A DNA stretch of 6,096 nt from Candidatus Poribacteria bacterium. Lineage in GTDB: Bacteria > Poribacteria > WGA-4E > UBA9662. Below the pieces are notes generated by a model. The model was given only the letters and a program-made list of their open reading frames with translations. It made no database searches and was not told where the DNA came from. The stretch lies in contig PBVO01000103.1 of NCBI GenBank assembly GCA_002729015.1, positions 10,114 through 16,209 on the forward strand, in the 5' to 3' direction. Made by a program: the position numbers and the translations under genes. Shown here one piece after another: positions 5,615-6,096 of the stretch (within the stretch, counting starts at the first letter, position 1; every line of letters begins with the position of its first letter).

Positions 5615-6096
5615 ATGCCAACTTTTACCTTTGACCAACTTCGATCAGTTACTAGGCAGGTTTTTACAGCTCTTGGTGCAAACACAGATGAAGCAGAAAT
5701 ACTTGGTGACTTCTTACCTCGTGCTAATCTAGTTGGCCACGATTCGCACGGTGTAATCCGCATTCCACAATACATTCATCATATTAAGAAAGACGAAATT
5801 CAGTTGGGACGGAAAGTTGAATTGCTGAAAGAAACTACAACCACCGCGGTTATTAATGGCAATTGGGGATTTGGTCAAGTAGTAACCAAACAAGCTACAG
5901 ACTTAGCTATCACTAAAGCTATCCATAATGGTCTGGGTTGTATAACCGTTCAGCAAAATAACCATGTTGGACGCCTCTCTGATTACGCACACCTTATTGC
6001 TGAAAGGGGTTGTATTGGTATATTGATGGTTAATGGTCATGGTAGTGGTACTAGGGTTGCCCCCTTTGGTGGTATTGATGGTCGGTTTTCCACTAA
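5615..6096 (+). CDS. Ldh2-family (malate / L-lactate / ureidoglycolate-type) NAD(P)-dependent dehydrogenase, N-terminal part
   Basis: The first 160 codons are present and the gene runs off the right edge; family members are about 330-360 residues. My translation begins MPTFTFDQLR. The family signatures are ANLVGHDSHGVIRIPQYI (37-54), containing the conserved Ser44-His45-Gly46, Arg49 and Tyr53 substrate-site block, then NNHVGRLSDYAHLIAERG (115-132) with the HxGR nucleotide-site motif, and APFGGIDGRFST (149-160). The family reduces or oxidises 2-oxoacid/2-hydroxyacid pairs (malate, lactate, sulfolactate, ureidoglycolate, 2,3-diketogulonate, cyclic imino acids) and is unrelated to classical lactate dehydrogenase. 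No clear Shine-Dalgarno precedes the ATG, and no other ATG, GTG or TTG start lies in frame after the preceding stop. With a 30-bp gap on the same strand it belongs to the operon. The specific substrate cannot be read from this portion. Confidence 0.88.
   Translation, partial: MPTFTFDQLRSVTRQVFTALGANTDEAEILGDFLPRANLVGHDSHGVIRIPQYIHHIKKDEIQLGRKVELLKETTTTAVINGNWGFGQVVTKQATDLAITKAIHNGLGCITVQQNNHVGRLSDYAHLIAERGCIGILMVNGHGSGTRVAPFGGIDGRFST

Overview
The window suggests a Gram-negative bacterium with a moderately AT-rich genome, most likely a marine-type gammaproteobacterium. The evidence is a YaaA-type C-terminus resembling the enterobacterial protein, two predicted envelope-anchored proteins with lipoprotein-like signal sequences (CIA30 and SUMF1/FGE-sulfatase domains), and good Shine-Dalgarno sites. 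No RNA genes, insertion sequences, CRISPR arrays or phage genes are visible. The lineage is an inference; nothing in the window fixes it.

Left region (1-1901): the 3' end of a yaaA-family gene enters from the left edge. It is followed by a CIA30-domain lipoprotein gene on the + strand and, converging on it, a gene for an exported SUMF1/FGE-sulfatase-fold protein on the - strand. The two converging genes are separated by only 30 bp. The junction is spanned by a long, nearly perfect hairpin that also contains the last codons of the SUMF1 gene. The SUMF1-type protein lacks both cysteines at the positions of the FGE catalytic pair, so it should not be read as an active formylglycine-generating enzyme.

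Middle (1902-2327): a gene-free, AT-rich divergent intergenic region. It holds a plausible sigma70 promoter for the rightward operon, with an inverted repeat around its -35 box. A weaker candidate promoter serves the leftward SUMF1 gene, with a 10-bp palindrome in its spacer.

Right region (2328-6096, running off the right edge): four co-directional genes with gaps of 19, 19 and 30 bp, almost certainly one transcript. They encode a PhyH-family Fe(II)/2-oxoglutarate dioxygenase, a Gfo/Idh/MocA-family NAD(P) oxidoreductase, a threonine-synthase-family PLP enzyme with an N-terminal zinc ribbon, and the first 160 residues of an Ldh2/malate-lactate-ureidoglycolate-type NAD(P) dehydrogenase. This is not a threonine operon: hom and thrB are absent from what is visible. 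It reads as a specialised small-molecule pathway combining hydroxylation, oxidation or reduction, PLP-dependent beta/gamma replacement or elimination, and 2-hydroxyacid/2-oxoacid interconversion. The substrate cannot be read from the sequence. The operon is the most interesting item in the window.
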